Positions 33,123-45,424 of a stretch of 64,000 bases of DNA are shown piece by piece. The notes beneath the pieces are model-generated. The model was not told the DNA's origin and made no database searches. It saw only the letters and a program-made list of their open reading frames with translations. This DNA comes from Buxus sempervirens (taxonomy: Eukaryota; Streptophyta; Magnoliopsida; Buxales; Buxaceae): positions 46,076,602 through 46,140,601 of the forward strand of contig OX387185.1 in NCBI GenBank assembly GCA_947561395.2. The letters run 5' to 3'. Each line of letters opens with the position of its first letter. The stretch's first letter is position 1. A program made the position numbers and the translations under genes.

Positions 33123-34001
33123 ATGGATTCTTCCTCCAACAACATGCCGGATCCATCTCAACCAAGATCGGTTCCTGCTGTTGTTCAATCTGAAGGTATT
33201 TTTAATGCTAGAATTATTCTAAATGAATCAAATTATGATATTTGGTCACAGTTGATGGAGATGCACATCGCCGAAAGAGAGAAACTCTCTTATATTCGTT
33301 GTAAGATGAAGCCACTTGCAGAATTTGAAGATGGCTATGAAAGATGGTATGCTGAAAATTAGAAAGTGAAACGATGGATATTGATGTCCATGACTCCAGA
33401 AATTATGAAGCGTTATGTACGCTTATCCACTGCCTACGACATCTGGAGTGCTCTATCAAAAGCCTTCTATGATGGAAGTGATGAATTGCAGGTATTTGCT
33501 TTAAATCAAAAGGCATTTACAGGTGCACAAAAGGGAAAGTCTCTCTCAGAATATTATGGAGAGTTAACCGGAGTTTTCCGAGAATTGGATCATCGTGATA
33601 AAGTTGCCATGAAGGATCCTGATGATATCATTGCATACCGAAAGTCTATTGAACGACTAAGGGTGCACATATTTCTTGCTGGATTGGATGCATCATTTGA
33701 TCAAGTTCGTGGAGAGATTCTACGCAAAGAACTTGTTCCAGATTTGGAAGAATGTTATTCATTAATTTGAAGAGAGGTGGTACGTCGAGCAACACTGGTT
33801 GGGGAATATGAAAAATCTGAAGCTTCCGCAATGATGACCCGCAACCGCCCAACCCACAACCGAGAGGACCGCCAAAGAGACTTCCTTCCAAAGCGTACCA
33901 ATGGTGTTGATAAGCCTACATATAAGTGCACCCATTGCAATCAGACTGGGCATACCAAAGATCGATGTTTTGAACTGGTGGGATATCCCGAATGGTGAGA
34001 T
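33123..34001 (+). pseudogene. Gag of copia 1, with nonsense codons
   Basis: Starts at the ATG after the PBS. It has the copia gag N-terminal pattern (NYDIWSQLMEMHIAEREKL), a UBN2-like body, and a CCHC zinc knuckle (CTHCNQTGHTKDRC) for nucleic acid binding. The frame is broken by TAG near 33361, TGA near 33768 and TGA near 33999 (in place of a Trp codon), so no full Gag can be made. Confidence 0.85.
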
Positions 34002-34091
34002 CATAGCCGTGCAGCCCGGAAGAAGAAAACTGGAACTGCTGCTGTTGTTGCAACAGATGTTGGAACAGATGCCGAAATCCAGACTTCCTCC

Positions 34092-35353
34092 GTGTTAGTA
34101 GCCACTACAGATAACGGTGGTAAGGTTTTTAATATTTCTTCACCTATTTCTAATAGTGAATGGATAATTGATTCTGGTGCTACAGATCATATGATATTTG
34201 ATTCTAGACAGGTAAACCTTCTTAAACCTTCCTCACAACAAATTGTTTCAACTGCTAATGGTAACACTACCCCAGTTATTGGGGAAGGATCCTTGACCCT
34301 CACTGATACTTTAAACCTCACTTCTGTTTTGGTTGTCCCATCTTTAGAATATAATCTCTTGTCAGTTTCTCAAATAACTACACCCTTATCTTGTGTTGTA
34401 ATCTGTTGGCCTGATTGTTGTGTTTTCTAATCTGTTGGCCTGATTGTTGTGTTTTCAAAGACATCCAAACAAAGCAAACGATTGGTTGTGGTATTAGACG
34501 ATGTAAGCTGTACTATCTGGATTTGGTGTCCGGAATCTTAGACAAGTTACATCAAGTCTTGGCAGTGAATGGCTATGAGGGGGAGAAGAAGATATCTGAA
34601 ATTTGGCTATGGCATAGACGTCTTGGGCATGCTTTATTTGGCTATCTAAGGAAATTATTTCCTAGTTTATTCACAAAAGTGGATGTTTCTAGTTTCCATT
34701 GTGATGTATGTGAAATGGCCAAAAGCCATCGAACACCATTTCCATTGAGTTTGACATTGAGTCCACTTCCATTTATGGTGATACATTTTGATGTCTGGGG
34801 GCCATCTAAAGTCACAACTTTGAGAGGATCTCGTTGGTTTGTTACTTTTATTGATGATTGTACAAGGATGACTTGGTTATATTTAATGCAATCCAAAGGT
34901 GAAGTGAACTCATTATTTCAAAAGTTTCATAAATTGATTGAAACTCAGTACAATGCACAAGTCAAGATTCTTCGGAGTGACAATGGTGGAGAATATCAAA
35001 GTTCTGAACTTCAAAAGTTTTTGCACGCCCATTGCACTATCCATCAAACTACTTGTTCTAATACACCTCAACAAAATGGTGTTGCAGAGCGAAAAAATCG
35101 ACATTTGTTGGAAGCTGTTCGTGCCTCCTTAATCGCAGCCCATATGCCATTATCCTATTGGGGAGAAGCGCTTACTTTTGCAGCATATTTGATCAATAGA
35201 GTTCCCTCTAGCTTTATTGAATTCCAGACACCCCTCCAAGTTCTTACTACTGCTGTTGGTACAACAAGCGTCCCAAATTTACCCCCTCATATCTTTGGTT
35301 GTGTAGCTTTTGTCCATCTCTATAAACATCAATGCAACAAGTTAGCTCCTTGA
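34092..35353 (+). pseudogene. Protease and integrase of copia 1
   Basis: The aspartic protease motif WIIDSGATDHM is followed by the GAG-pre-integrase zinc motif (HRRLGHA..CDVCEMAKSH) and the integrase core with FDVWGPS, FIDDCTR, SDNGGEY and the [13 protein letters not shown] block. A perfect 29-bp tandem duplication (34399-34427 and 34428-34456) shifts the frame between protease and integrase. A TGA near 35351 separates this part from RT. Confidence 0.85.
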
Positions 35354-35356
35354 GCG

Positions 35357-37567
35357 TTGCGATGTGTTTTTGTTGGATATGCTACACACCAAAAGGGGTA
35401 CCGATGTTATCATCCTCCAACTCAACGCATGTTTATCACAATGGATGTGGTTTTCCATGAAAATGAAATGTATTTCTTATCTGAGTCTAAACTTCAGGGG
35501 GAGTACCAGAAGGAAATTCAGACTCTAGATTATGATTTGGTACAGTATGAATATCAGATTTATGAAGAAACTGCTGCTGGAGAGGTCTGTCCTAACGATG
35601 TTGCAACACCTGCTGCAACAAAACCGTCTGTCACAGAAACAGCAGAAAATATTGCTGAATCAGATGGTGATGAATGGCCAGAAACTGAAGGAGTAACACA
35701 AATAGAAGGCACTGGTGAAACAGAAGGAATAACACAATCAGAAGACACCAGTCCATTCCTATTTGAGTGCGAGCCTCCCGTCAATATACCACACCAATCA
35801 TCTACTGAGGATGTTCCTGATAGAGGGTCTCAACCACAAATAAAACAGCTGCCACAGCGTCAAACCAGAGGTATTCCTAAACCCACATATGAACCTGAAC
35901 TGTCTAGTAGAGTTAAGTATCCCATGAGTCATTATGTGTCTCACAAAAATCTGTCTGAATCAAATCAATCATTTGTGAATCAATTATCTACTGTAGCTAT
36001 TCCTAACAGTGTGCAGGAAGCCTTAGCTGACCCAAGATGGAAAGTTGCTATGAATGAAAAGATGAATGCCTTGCAAAAGAATCAAACTTGGGAACTTGTT
36101 GATTGTCCACCAGGGAAAAAGCCAGTGGGATGTAGATGGATCTACACTGTGAAGTACAAGGCAGATGACATGGTTGAACGGTATAAGGCAAGACTTGTGG
36201 CAAAAGGGTACACCCAAACCTATGGGATCAACTACACAGAGACATTTGCACCTGTAGCTAAAATCAACACTGTTCGGGTGTTGTTGTCTTTAGCTGCAAA
36301 CCTGGAGTGGCCATTGCAAAATTTTGATGTGAAAAATGCCTTTCTACATGGAGACTTATTTGAAGAAGTTTATATGAACCTTCCACCGGGTTGCATGACA
36401 CCAGCAAAACACAGTCAGAAGGTGTGCAGATTAAAGAAATCATTGTATGGATTGAAACAGTCTTCAAGAGCATGGTTTGGAAGATTTACAAAAGCCATGA
36501 TAGGCTTTGGCTACCATCAAAGCAACTCAGATCATACATTGTTTCTAAAAAGGCAACAAGGTAAGATCACTGCACTCATCATCTATGTAGATGATATGGT
36601 AGTCACAGGGAATGATCCAGAAGAAAGGAAGGCACTACAAGAGTACTTATCTAAAGAATTTGAAATGAAGGACCTTGGTTCTTTAAAATATTTTCTTGGG
36701 ATTGAAGTATCTAGATCTAAGAAAGGGATATTTCTGTCACAGAGAAAGTATACCTTGGATCTATTACAAGAAACTGGAATGTCAGCTTGTCAACCAGTTG
36801 ATACATCGGTGGAAGAAGGTTTGAAGTTATGTGTTGAGTCAGACCAAGTTCCAACTGGTAAAGTGAGACACCAAAGACTTGTAGGGAGATTGATGTACTT
36901 AGCACATACAAGACCGGATCTTGTTTATGCATTGAGTATTGTTAGTCAATTTATGCATGATCCAGGAGAGCAACATATGAATGCAGTCATGCGAATCTTG
37001 AGGTATTTAAAATCTGCACCTGGAAAAGGGGTTCTGTTCACTAAAAATACAGACTATTGTAACATCGATGCGACAGACTGTTGCAACATTGATGCCTATA
37101 CTGATGCTGATTGGGCTGGAGCTAAAGATGATAGGAGATCAACTTCTGGTTACTTTACGTTTGTGGGGGGTAACCTTGTTACATGGAGAAGCAAGAAACA
37201 AAATGTTGTTACTCGTTCAAGTGCAGAAGCTGAATTCAGAGGTATGGCTCTTGCTCTTTGTGAAGCATTATGGCTGAAACTTCTTTTGCAAGATTTGGGG
37301 TACTCATCTATGCAATCCATTCAATTGTATTGTGACAATAAAGCTGCGTGTGATATTGCTCACAACCCAGTCCAACATGATCGTACAAAACATGTAGAGG
37401 TGGACAGATTCTTTATTAAAGAAAAGCTTGATGAGGGTATATTGGAGTTACCTAAGATCAGATCAGAAGATCAGTTGGCTGATCTTCTTACTAAAGCTGT
37501 CTCAAATCGAATCTTCTCAAAATTGGTAGACAAGTTGGGCATGTGTGATATCTATGCACCAACTTGA
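35357..37567 (+). pseudogene. Reverse transcriptase and RNase H of copia 1
   Basis: A 736-codon open frame: end of integrase, then RT starting near WKVAMNEKMNAL, with the [11 protein letters not shown] block, VKNAFLHG and the YVDDMVVTG catalytic motif. RNase H follows, with AYTDADWAG, SAEAEFRGM and YCDNKAACDIA. It is the intact part of a polyprotein broken upstream. It includes a small tandem duplication (YCNIDATDCCNIDA) just before the RNase H start. Confidence 0.9.
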
Positions 37568-37574
37568 GGGGGAG

Positions 37575-37893
37575 TGTTGAAGAATTAGTTCCTAAATTGA
37601 AGGATCTGGAGATTTATTTCCTTAACCGTATAGGAATTAGTTCCTTGATTATAGGAATTGGTTCCTTGATTAGTTCCTTGATTATAGGATCTGTTTTGAA
37701 TCATTTCCTAACTGATTGTACTGCTGTAGATATTCTCTGGAATGTTTCCAGAATGTAAAACTTCTTTCTTTATTCATAGTTAGGTAAGATCCTATAAAGG
37801 GTGATGTAATACTCCCATGAATACATAAAATATACAGCAGGAAATATTGGTTCCAGATCTGAATTCTTCTATCTTCATCTTCTATTTTCGTCA
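37575..37893 (+). repeat. Right LTR of copia 1
   Basis: 319 bp; nearly identical to the left LTR, with an extra 12-bp TTGATTAGTTCC duplication. Followed by the AAGAA target duplication. Confidence 0.92.
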
Positions 37894-37969
37894 AAGAAGT
37901 GAGAAGGGTCTCACCGCCGCCGGTAGATCCTGCCGCCAGTTGCTCTCGCCGGAATAATGAAGAAGAAGG

Positions 37970-40917
37970 TGTGCGCACCTGTTTCCGGGTCGCACTGGGT
38001 AAAAGTGGGAATTTGGAGTCGCCACCGCCTGATGGGGTTCAGGTGGACACCTGGGTGCCTAGATTTTCTATTAAGGCTTGGTCTGCGGCCTGAGATTCTA
38101 AGTAAGTTCTCTATTGCGGTCCGGGGAAGTCCGTAGACACCCCAGTCCGCCCCGTCGAATGATGAGTCCCATAGTTATCTTGGTTTTGAGTCAACTTTTG
38201 GTCTTTCACTCACCGGATTCCTATTCCAGCATGCACATTTGATTAAGTCTGGCGGGACCGCCAAAGTGGTGTGGGTCCCTTTACTTGATTTTATCTTTTT
38301 TAACCTGGGTGATCTGGGTCTGGTGTGTGGGCCCCGTTGGAAGGCCCACAGGATGCCAATTTGAGCCTTAGTGGAAGCCCAAGTCCCGTTTGGGGTTACG
38401 TTGGATAACCCCTTTTGGGCTTTGGTTGATTTTGATGGATTTTATTAAAGTTTAAATTAGGATTTTAAGTATTTTTTATGCAAAAAGTGGGTCTGGATGG
38501 TTTCGTGGGCCCCTGAGTGGGCCACACAGTGGTTGTTAAGTATTTTGGCTTTTCTTGTTAAGTTTGCCGGAAGGAGCTGGATAATGGGCTTGGGGCCCAT
38601 GGTCCAGACTTGGGTTGGAAAGCCAAGGTTTCCTGAGTTAGGGTTTTGAACCCTATCCTTGTACGGTTGTGGGCTTGGCGGGCCCGATAGGCCCTTGCCC
38701 ATGGTCTCGGCCAAACCACAACTTAAACTTCACATGCATGTCCCAAATTGGGCTTTTAGTGGGCCTTAAATGGTTCGGCCCACTGGGTTCAATTTATTTT
38801 GTTTATTTAAAACAAACGAGTTTGTCGGGCTTGGTGGGCCCCGTTGGAAGGCCCACAGAGAGTCAAGTTGGGCCGGTGCCCCAAGTCCCATCTTGGGTTT
38901 CCGGTTGACCCAGAAACCCTTCTGGTTCACTCGGATTGATCAAACAAGCCAAAAAAGCAACACATCATCACAAAGATAGCAAAAAAAGCAGTCTGGCAGT
39001 GTAGCCGGCCTGAGATGCCGGTTACACACTAGACTCAGTGTATCCGGCATCTTTAGCCGGCTACACATGGGTTTCTGTTGATCCGGTCTGAGTTGCTGGA
39101 TCAACCCCCAGAAGCCTTTTTCTCGGATTTTTGCATTGGGGTTGGGTTTTTAGGCTCCTTGGGGTGTTCCAGGGATTGTGTGGGCTCCTGTGTGAGCTCA
39201 CAGTGGTTCAGGTGAGAGGAAGACCTCCTCTTGGTCACTTTTGGTGGTTCTTACCACACGGAAGAAGAAAGGGAAGAGGCATTGCGTTTACCTCTTCTGT
39301 TTAGGACCATATGCCATGACTGAACAGGGATCAAGGAGTCCCTATTCTGGTTTCTAATTTCACCCAAAACAACAAGCACAAAAAGTAACACAAGTTAAAC
39401 GAAGTGGGTGCTTACACATGCACACGCTTTCACAAACCTTGGCTCTTGGATCTTGCGAGAGGGAAGTCTCGTGACCACCACCAGGAACGGCCGAAAAGTA
39501 GTAACGGCGAGAGAGGAGAGCAACCACGAGAAGGGAATACGGGGGGTTTACATGGGGTACAAAAGAAGGCTAAATAGGAGGAAGCATGCTTCCTTTTACA
39601 AATGGGACATCAATAACGAGACTATGCTTATTAAGGCTATGGAACACATGCTTAGACGGTCCCTCACCCCTCATGGACCACACGTGCATCTCCCCCTTAC
39701 CATGGGGCTTCCATATTCAACATGAAGAGAAAAAAAACAAAGAGAAGAGACACTACACATAGAAAATACCCACATATGCTCGAAATAGGCTCATATTGAC
39801 TTATATTGAACAAAAGATCGTAGGAAACATTACCTTGGGGTTTATGAACCCTGGAACAAGGTGTGGAGCCTCCTTGAAGTAGAGATGAGGGCTGGAGCAA
39901 CTCCTTTGGCCACCAACAGCAGGTAGCCTCCTTCTTGCTTAGGCACAATGGAGAAAAAAGAAGAGAGGAGATGATGGGAGAGCCGTAGAGAAAATGTCTT
40001 TAGGTTTGGGGAGCAAGGTGGGGTTGAATGGGATGTTTTCGGAGCAAAGACAAAGGGGGAGGAAGAGGTGGAATCAGCCAAAAAGAAGCCAACCCCCGAA
40101 AATGAGCTGCTGTTTACCTTTTATAGACAAACTTAATGTATCCGGCAACTCAAGCCGGATACACTAAGCACTCTTCATATCCGGCCTCCATGGCCGGTTA
40201 CACAGGTCTCAATGCCGGATACAAAACATAATTATTTGAAAATTTAATGCCGCCGCGAATTTGTCGGGCGATCGGCGCGAATCTCGCGCGAAAGTCTTTT
40301 TGTATCCGATATTTGAGTTCGAACATACACAAGGGTATGTGTATCCGGCATATTTGACCGGATACAAATCAAAAAATTACGGATTTGCCCTCCGACTTGA
40401 CCGATTTGACACTTTTGGATATCTACGGATTGCCCCTTGCGAATTTTGGATATTTAAGATTTAGTCCCCGAGATATTTTGCTGTGTTGGCTGCCACGTGG
40501 GCAGTTCCTGCGCCACGTGTGTAGTTTCCGGTTTTGCTGCTCGGGAACTTCGACAGCTCATATCTCCTTCATCCGAACTCCAATTTGAGCAAACTCAATT
40601 GCGTTAGACTCGTATCGGAGCCCTCTATCCAATGACATAGGGCTAAGCACTTGGCACGGGGTTTGAGGAAAAGTCAACTTTCGGCTCATCCTCAAGTTTG
40701 ACCGGTCCACAGAACCTTTATCCGAACTCCGATTCCAGCAAACTCAATTGCGTTAGACCCGTGTCGGGATTCTTTATCCATTGAGATAAAGCAAGGTGGC
40801 CAATTATCACCTAATCAAAAGGTCAAGTTTTTGCCCCTTAGGGTCTTGAGCTATTTTGTTGTCTTTTAGCACATTTTTTCTCTTTTATTTGGTTTGATCA
40901 AAATTTGGGTGCTTACA
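37970..40917 (+). mobile_element. Solo LTR (Tat/Ogre-like), 2.95 kb, TSD GAAGG
   Basis: Begins TGTGCGCACC and ends GGGTGCTTACA, with perfect GAAGG duplications at 37965-37969 and 40918-40922. Near the start is GGAGTCGCCACC followed by a GGTGGACACC block, the same layout as the LTR at 4090-5901, so they may be related families. It holds internal duplications (TGGGCCCCGTTGGAAGGCCC at about 38329 and 38837; a CAAACTCAATTGCGTTAGAC module at about 40589 and 40739) and several GTATCCGGC/GCCGGATAC inverted modules. It sits 70 bp beyond copia 1. No coding domains. Confidence 0.8.
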
Positions 40918-40922
40918 GAAGG

Positions 40923-41224
40923 GTCGGACAAGTGGAGAAGGGAGGAGGGTTTCAACGTTTGGTTTGGTCTTGGGAAATAAATGAAAAAAAATGAGAGGGA
41001 CCGGTTTAGTTTAAGCAAAGGGTTGACCGGTTTAGTGATTGAATATTTGCTCTGTAGTTAAATAGGGCAAATTTGTCTTACTTCACTTAGAAAAGATGAA
41101 ATGCTGACGTGGAGGCTTAAATGGTTAAAAACTTTGTAAAAAAGTTCTGCAGTTGTCATACCATAAAAAGCATAGATCAAAAAATCTTTTTTAACAAAAA
41201 ATCAGACCATACCGTAATTTTCCC
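40923..41224. other. Short unique spacer
   Basis: Sequence right of the solo LTR that does not match copies A or B and shows no gene. Homology with the kinase intron starts only at about 41225, so the kinase exons of copy C are missing. Confidence 0.5.
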
Positions 41225-41280
41225 TATTTGCTATTCTATGCGGGGCAACTCTCTTGCCCAATGTTGTACATCCCTGTTTC

Positions 41281-41310
41281 AAATCCTTTTTTTTTTTTTT
41301 TTTTTTTTTT
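41281..41310 (+). repeat. Long poly-T tract
   Basis: About 22-23 T at the left edge of the copy C intron; copies A and B lack it. It interrupts a stretch otherwise matching copy A near 13950. Confidence 0.85.
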
Positions 41311-42539
41311 GGGTAGGGCTCCCTGTTTCAAATTCAAAGATATATTAAATGCAGCTGATGGTTTAATAGAAAGAACATGGTCAGCAACAAAAGCCTGCAA
41401 CATATCCCAATGGCTCTTGATTGGCCTGTCATGATTGAAAAATTCCATAACTACTGGGCCCCACATGTCTTTATAAATTTTGTAACCATCATCAAAAGCC
41501 AGCACCATTTTATAGCAATTACAGTGCATAACATCTTGATGATTCTAAAATATCTCATTACCAAAAAAAAAAAAATGATTCTAAAATATCTAGTTTGGGT
41601 TAAACCCGGAAGCGCTCTGTGGTCAGGACAGCATTTGAGCACCACGCTCTACACAGCCAATGAATCGAGTCTTAGAAGTCTCGAACACCTGCTCAGATAA
41701 GTCCGTCGTGCATTTTCCACTCCAATGGCCTTGTCCTTGTCCAGCGTGACTAGGAGGGTCGTCGTGTGTCAACATCTTAACAAGGAACTTAAGTTTTTTT
41801 GTCCTTTTCTTGGCTTGGGTTCTCTTGTATATGTGTTCTTTCTTTTATTTTTTTTTCAAAAGAAAACACAAAATAGAAATTATGTTGGCAAAATGACCAT
41901 TGATCATACTTTTTCCGTGTATAACAAAATGAATTATGAAATGAGAAAATATAGAGCATTTGATCTGTTGACAGATTAAAATTCCATTTTAACGGAGAAT
42001 TACAAGTCACATGATGGGAGTAATCCCCATTGACAGACTTGTAACTCCCATTATTCGACTTGTGATTCTTAGTCAACAGACTTGTAACTCTCATAATCTG
42101 ATTTAATTGTAGTTCTCTATGAAGGGATCTGCAATCCATCAACAGGATCAAATGATCTCATTTTTTGACTCTTATTGTCATTTGTGGAAAAGTTGCCGAT
42201 CAGTCATATGTAACTTTGAAAAGTTATACAAAACAGTTTTTAAATTTCTCCATTTATTTTTCCACATCAATTAACCGATCAGCCGTAGCAAATGGTGCAG
42301 AAAATTTAATGCCTAAATTGAAGAAAAAAGTTAATATTAATCGGAACTTACTTGTCATTTGAAGCACAGCCACAGAAACATTCAATTTTTCTGGAATCTC
42401 CATTGTATCCGCATCTTCCCCCTGCCTTGCTACATGCCGTACAATTCTCGAAATCAGGCCACTGCAGTGGAAAGCCATCATGTAATACATTCAACAACAA
42501 CCCAAGCTCAATCTTTATGGGCGTCGTCTGGCTGTGGTT

Positions 42540-43454
42540 TGTTGTATTTTTAATGGTTTTTTAAGGGCTCAAAATTTCCTCTTAGTGTTTTGTCTTTTAG
42601 TGTTTGTCTCTTGTGGGATGAATAGTCCCACATTGGAAGTTTATGAGAACTTCTAATGGTTTATATTGAATAGTGGGAACTAAAGGGGTGTAACCCCTAA
42701 AGTGAGACACTGTTCCTTGTTGTCGGGGTTTCTTTGAATCGCGCGCCGCCGCCGCCGTCCGTCCGGTCGGTCGGTCGTGTCGTGGTGTGGTGTGTGTGAT
42801 GCTATCTTTTTATGCTGAATATTAATCGCTTTTATTTTGCTTTCTAAAACGTTTTCTTTTTGCTTTCTAAAACGTTTGGGTTTTATAACCGTTGGATTAA
42901 ACGTTAATTAATATTTAATTAACGTTAAATCGTGTGAACGTGTGCCTCTCAAGAGACACAAACGTTCGTTTCCTCTCTTATATATAGAAGAGAGAGATTA
43001 GGGTTTTGAAGGAGACGAAAACTGTCTTCTTCTTCTCTTCTTCCAAAAAACTGTTCAGAGTGACACTGCTACACGGGTTCTGTTTTGATCCAGTATTTCT
43101 GTGCGGATTACTGGAAAGACGTTTTGTCGTTGAATGCTGGAAGCCATAGTGTCGATCAACCCGTCGCACTGGAGATTCGTTCTACAGGGGACGCTTAAGG
43201 CTTTAAGCACAGAGATTTGTGAATCTCGCCTCGACTGTTAAATCTGATAAGTTCATTCCAATCCTGTTATATTTGTTTCTGCTTAAATCGTCTGTTTGGA
43301 TCTGTTAGTCTTTTTCTGTCTTGATTGTTCTCCTCAGATTCGTGCATCTGTTACCATCTGTTATCTGATACTGTTTTATTGTTTACCCAATTTCATTCGT
43401 ATTCTGCTACCTATTTGATAATACAGAACAGTATTTCCCCTAAATATTACTACA
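42540..43454 (+). repeat. Left LTR of copia 2
   Basis: 915 bp, TG...CA. It includes a TATATATAGA box near 42979-42988 that probably drives transcription of the element, and a CG/GT-rich microsatellite near 42738-42800. Confidence 0.92.
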
Positions 43455-43535
43455 ATCTTAAAGCCTTATCTGTTATCTGTTCTGTGTTTTCGGATCAGTC
43501 TTTAATCATCCGAATTTTTGTTTTGCTTGTCTGTG

Positions 43536-45422
43536 ATGGATACTGTCAAACCCTTGAACCCTGCTGTACCCCCTTCTGTTGATCTTACGAAAGTTGAACC
43601 ACTGATTGGTGAAAACTTCAAGAGATGGAAACAGAAAATCTCTTATCTGTTTGAAACCCTAGAAATCTTTTTTGTGCTTACTACTCCTAGACCCGAGGCT
43701 CCTAATGATGGGTCTGAATCTGTTGAACTGAATGCTTGGGTGAAAGCAAACCGAATTTGCAAACACTATCTCCTGAATTCATTATCCAATGATTTATTTG
43801 ATCTATACTGTGGATATGAGTCTGCTAAAGATGTGTGGGATGCTCTGCATAAAAAATATGTAACTGAGGATGCTGGGGTGAAGAAATTTGCCATAGGAAA
43901 ATTTCTAGAGTATGTCATGATTGATGGGAAGTCCATTTCTGATCAAATAAATGAATTTCAAAAGACTGTGAAAGACTTGACTAGTGAGGGAATTATCCTA
44001 CCTGAACTGTTTGTGGCAGGAGCTCTTATTGAGAAACTGCCTCCCTCCTGGAAAGTCTATAAGACCAACCTGAAACATAAGAGGAAAGACATGTCCCTGG
44101 AAGAGCTGATAGTTCATATCAGGATAGAAGAACAAGCCCAGGTCAGAGAGAAGACCCAGAAACCCAATGCCTTTATTCCAGTCAGCAAAGCCAATATGAT
44201 TGAGGATGGTTCTAGGAAGAAGAAAAGGTGGGATTTTCAGAAACCTAGAAAACCAGAATTTAAGAATGACTCAAAGAAGAAAGGGAACTGTTTTGTCTGT
44301 GGCAAACCAGGCCATCATGCTGCTCAGTGCAGGCATAGGAAAAACAGAGACAAGACCCATGTGAATCTAACTGAGTCTGATGTGATTGTGGCTGTGATTT
44401 CAGAAGTTAATCTGATCAGCAACCCTAAGGAGTGGGTGGTGGACACTGGGGCCACCAAGCACATCTGTGGAGACCGTGCTTTGTTCACGACCTACCAGCC
44501 TGTGGGAGAGGGCGAGCAGGTGTACCTGGCTGACTCTCGTACTTCTCCAGTTGCTGGAAAGGGAAAGGTGCAGATGAAGCTCACTTCTGGGAAGCAGTTG
44601 GCTTTGACTGATGTTCTGCATGTTCCAGGCATTAGGAGAAATTTAGTGTCTGGCTACCTGTTGAACAAGGCTGGAATTAAGTTAGTCTTTGAGGGGGATA
44701 AGTTAGTTTTGACTAAGAATGGGGTTTTCCTGGGAAAAGGATATTGTAACCATGGTCTATTTGTTTTGAACATTTCTGATGAAATAAATGAAATCTCCAC
44801 TTCTGCTTATATTGATTCTCTTACTTTGTGGCATGCTAGATTAGGACATGCAAATATTTCCTATGTTAAGAGGATGCATAGTGTAGGCTTAATTAAAAAT
44901 ATATCAAATAATAATTTTGATAAATGTGAATGCTGTTCAGAAGCAAAGTTTACTAATAAATCTCATAAGTCTGTTACTAGAGAATCAGATCTTTTAAGTT
45001 TAATTCATAGTGATCTAGCAGATATGAAAAGTAATATGTCTAGAGGAGGAAATAAATATTTTATTACTTTCATAGACGATTATAGTAGATATACAAAAGT
45101 GTATTTATTAAAAAGCAAAGATGAAGCTGAACAAGCATTTATAAAATATAAAAATGAGATAGAAAATCAGCTTGAAAAGAAAATTAAGAGATTGAGAACT
45201 GATAGAGGTGGAGAGTATGAATCAAATTCCTTCAAAGAATTATGTGAAGGAAATGGTATTATCCATGAGGTGACTGCTCCATACTCCCCTGAGTCAAATG
45301 GAGTAGCTGAGAGGAAGAACAGAACCTTTAAGGAGATGATGAACTCCATGTTGATAGGTTCTGGTTCACCCTCTAACTTGTGGGGGGGAAGCTATTTTAT
45401 CTGCATGTTTTATTTCAAATAG
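43536..45422 (+). CDS. Gag-protease-integrase frame of copia 2
   Basis: Starts at the ATG of [13 protein letters not shown]; a longer frame upstream has no better start. It has a UBN2-type Gag ([20 protein letters not shown]), a CCHC knuckle ([14 protein letters not shown]), a protease motif ([11 protein letters not shown]), a GAG-pre-integrase zinc motif ([15 protein letters not shown]) and an integrase core ([37 protein letters not shown]). It ends early because of an extra G at 45382-45388, after which the polyprotein continues in another frame. Everything upstream is open, which fits a recent insertion. The break may be a sequencing error in a homopolymer. Confidence 0.9.
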   Translation: MDTVKPLNPAVPPSVDLTKVEPLIGENFKRWKQKISYLFETLEIFFVLTTPRPEAPNDGSESVELNAWVKANRICKHYLLNSLSNDLFDLYCGYESAKDVWDALHKKYVTEDAGVKKFAIGKFLEYVMIDGKSISDQINEFQKTVKDLTSEGIILPELFVAGALIEKLPPSWKVYKTNLKHKRKDMSLEELIVHIRIEEQAQVREKTQKPNAFIPVSKANMIEDGSRKKKRWDFQKPRKPEFKNDSKKKGNCFVCGKPGHHAAQCRHRKNRDKTHVNLTESDVIVAVISEVNLISNPKEWVVDTGATKHICGDRALFTTYQPVGEGEQVYLADSRTSPVAGKGKVQMKLTSGKQLALTDVLHVPGIRRNLVSGYLLNKAGIKLVFEGDKLVLTKNGVFLGKGYCNHGLFVLNISDEINEISTSAYIDSLTLWHARLGHANISYVKRMHSVGLIKNISNNNFDKCECCSEAKFTNKSHKSVTRESDLLSLIHSDLADMKSNMSRGGNKYFITFIDDYSRYTKVYLLKSKDEAEQAFIKYKNEIENQLEKKIKRLRTDRGGEYESNSFKELCEGNGIIHEVTAPYSPESNGVAERKNRTFKEMMNSMLIGSGSPSNLWGGSYFICMFYFK

Positions 45423-45424
45423 AA

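Larger units (their letters stand above)
32759..37893 (+). mobile_element. Copia retrotransposon 1, decayed coding region, TSD AAGAA
   Basis: LTRs at 32759-33065 and 37575-37893, both TG...CA; the target duplication AAGAA is perfect (32754-32758 and 37894-37898). A PBS for initiator tRNA-Met (TGGTATCAGAGCC) starts right after the left LTR, and a GAGGGGGAG purine tract precedes the right LTR. Gene order gag, protease, integrase, RT, RNase H marks Ty1/copia. The short LTRs and gag type look like the Ale/Retrofit or RE1 group, a tentative call. The LTRs differ by a 12-bp duplication and a few bases, so the insertion is not old, yet the coding region has several stops. Confidence 0.92.
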
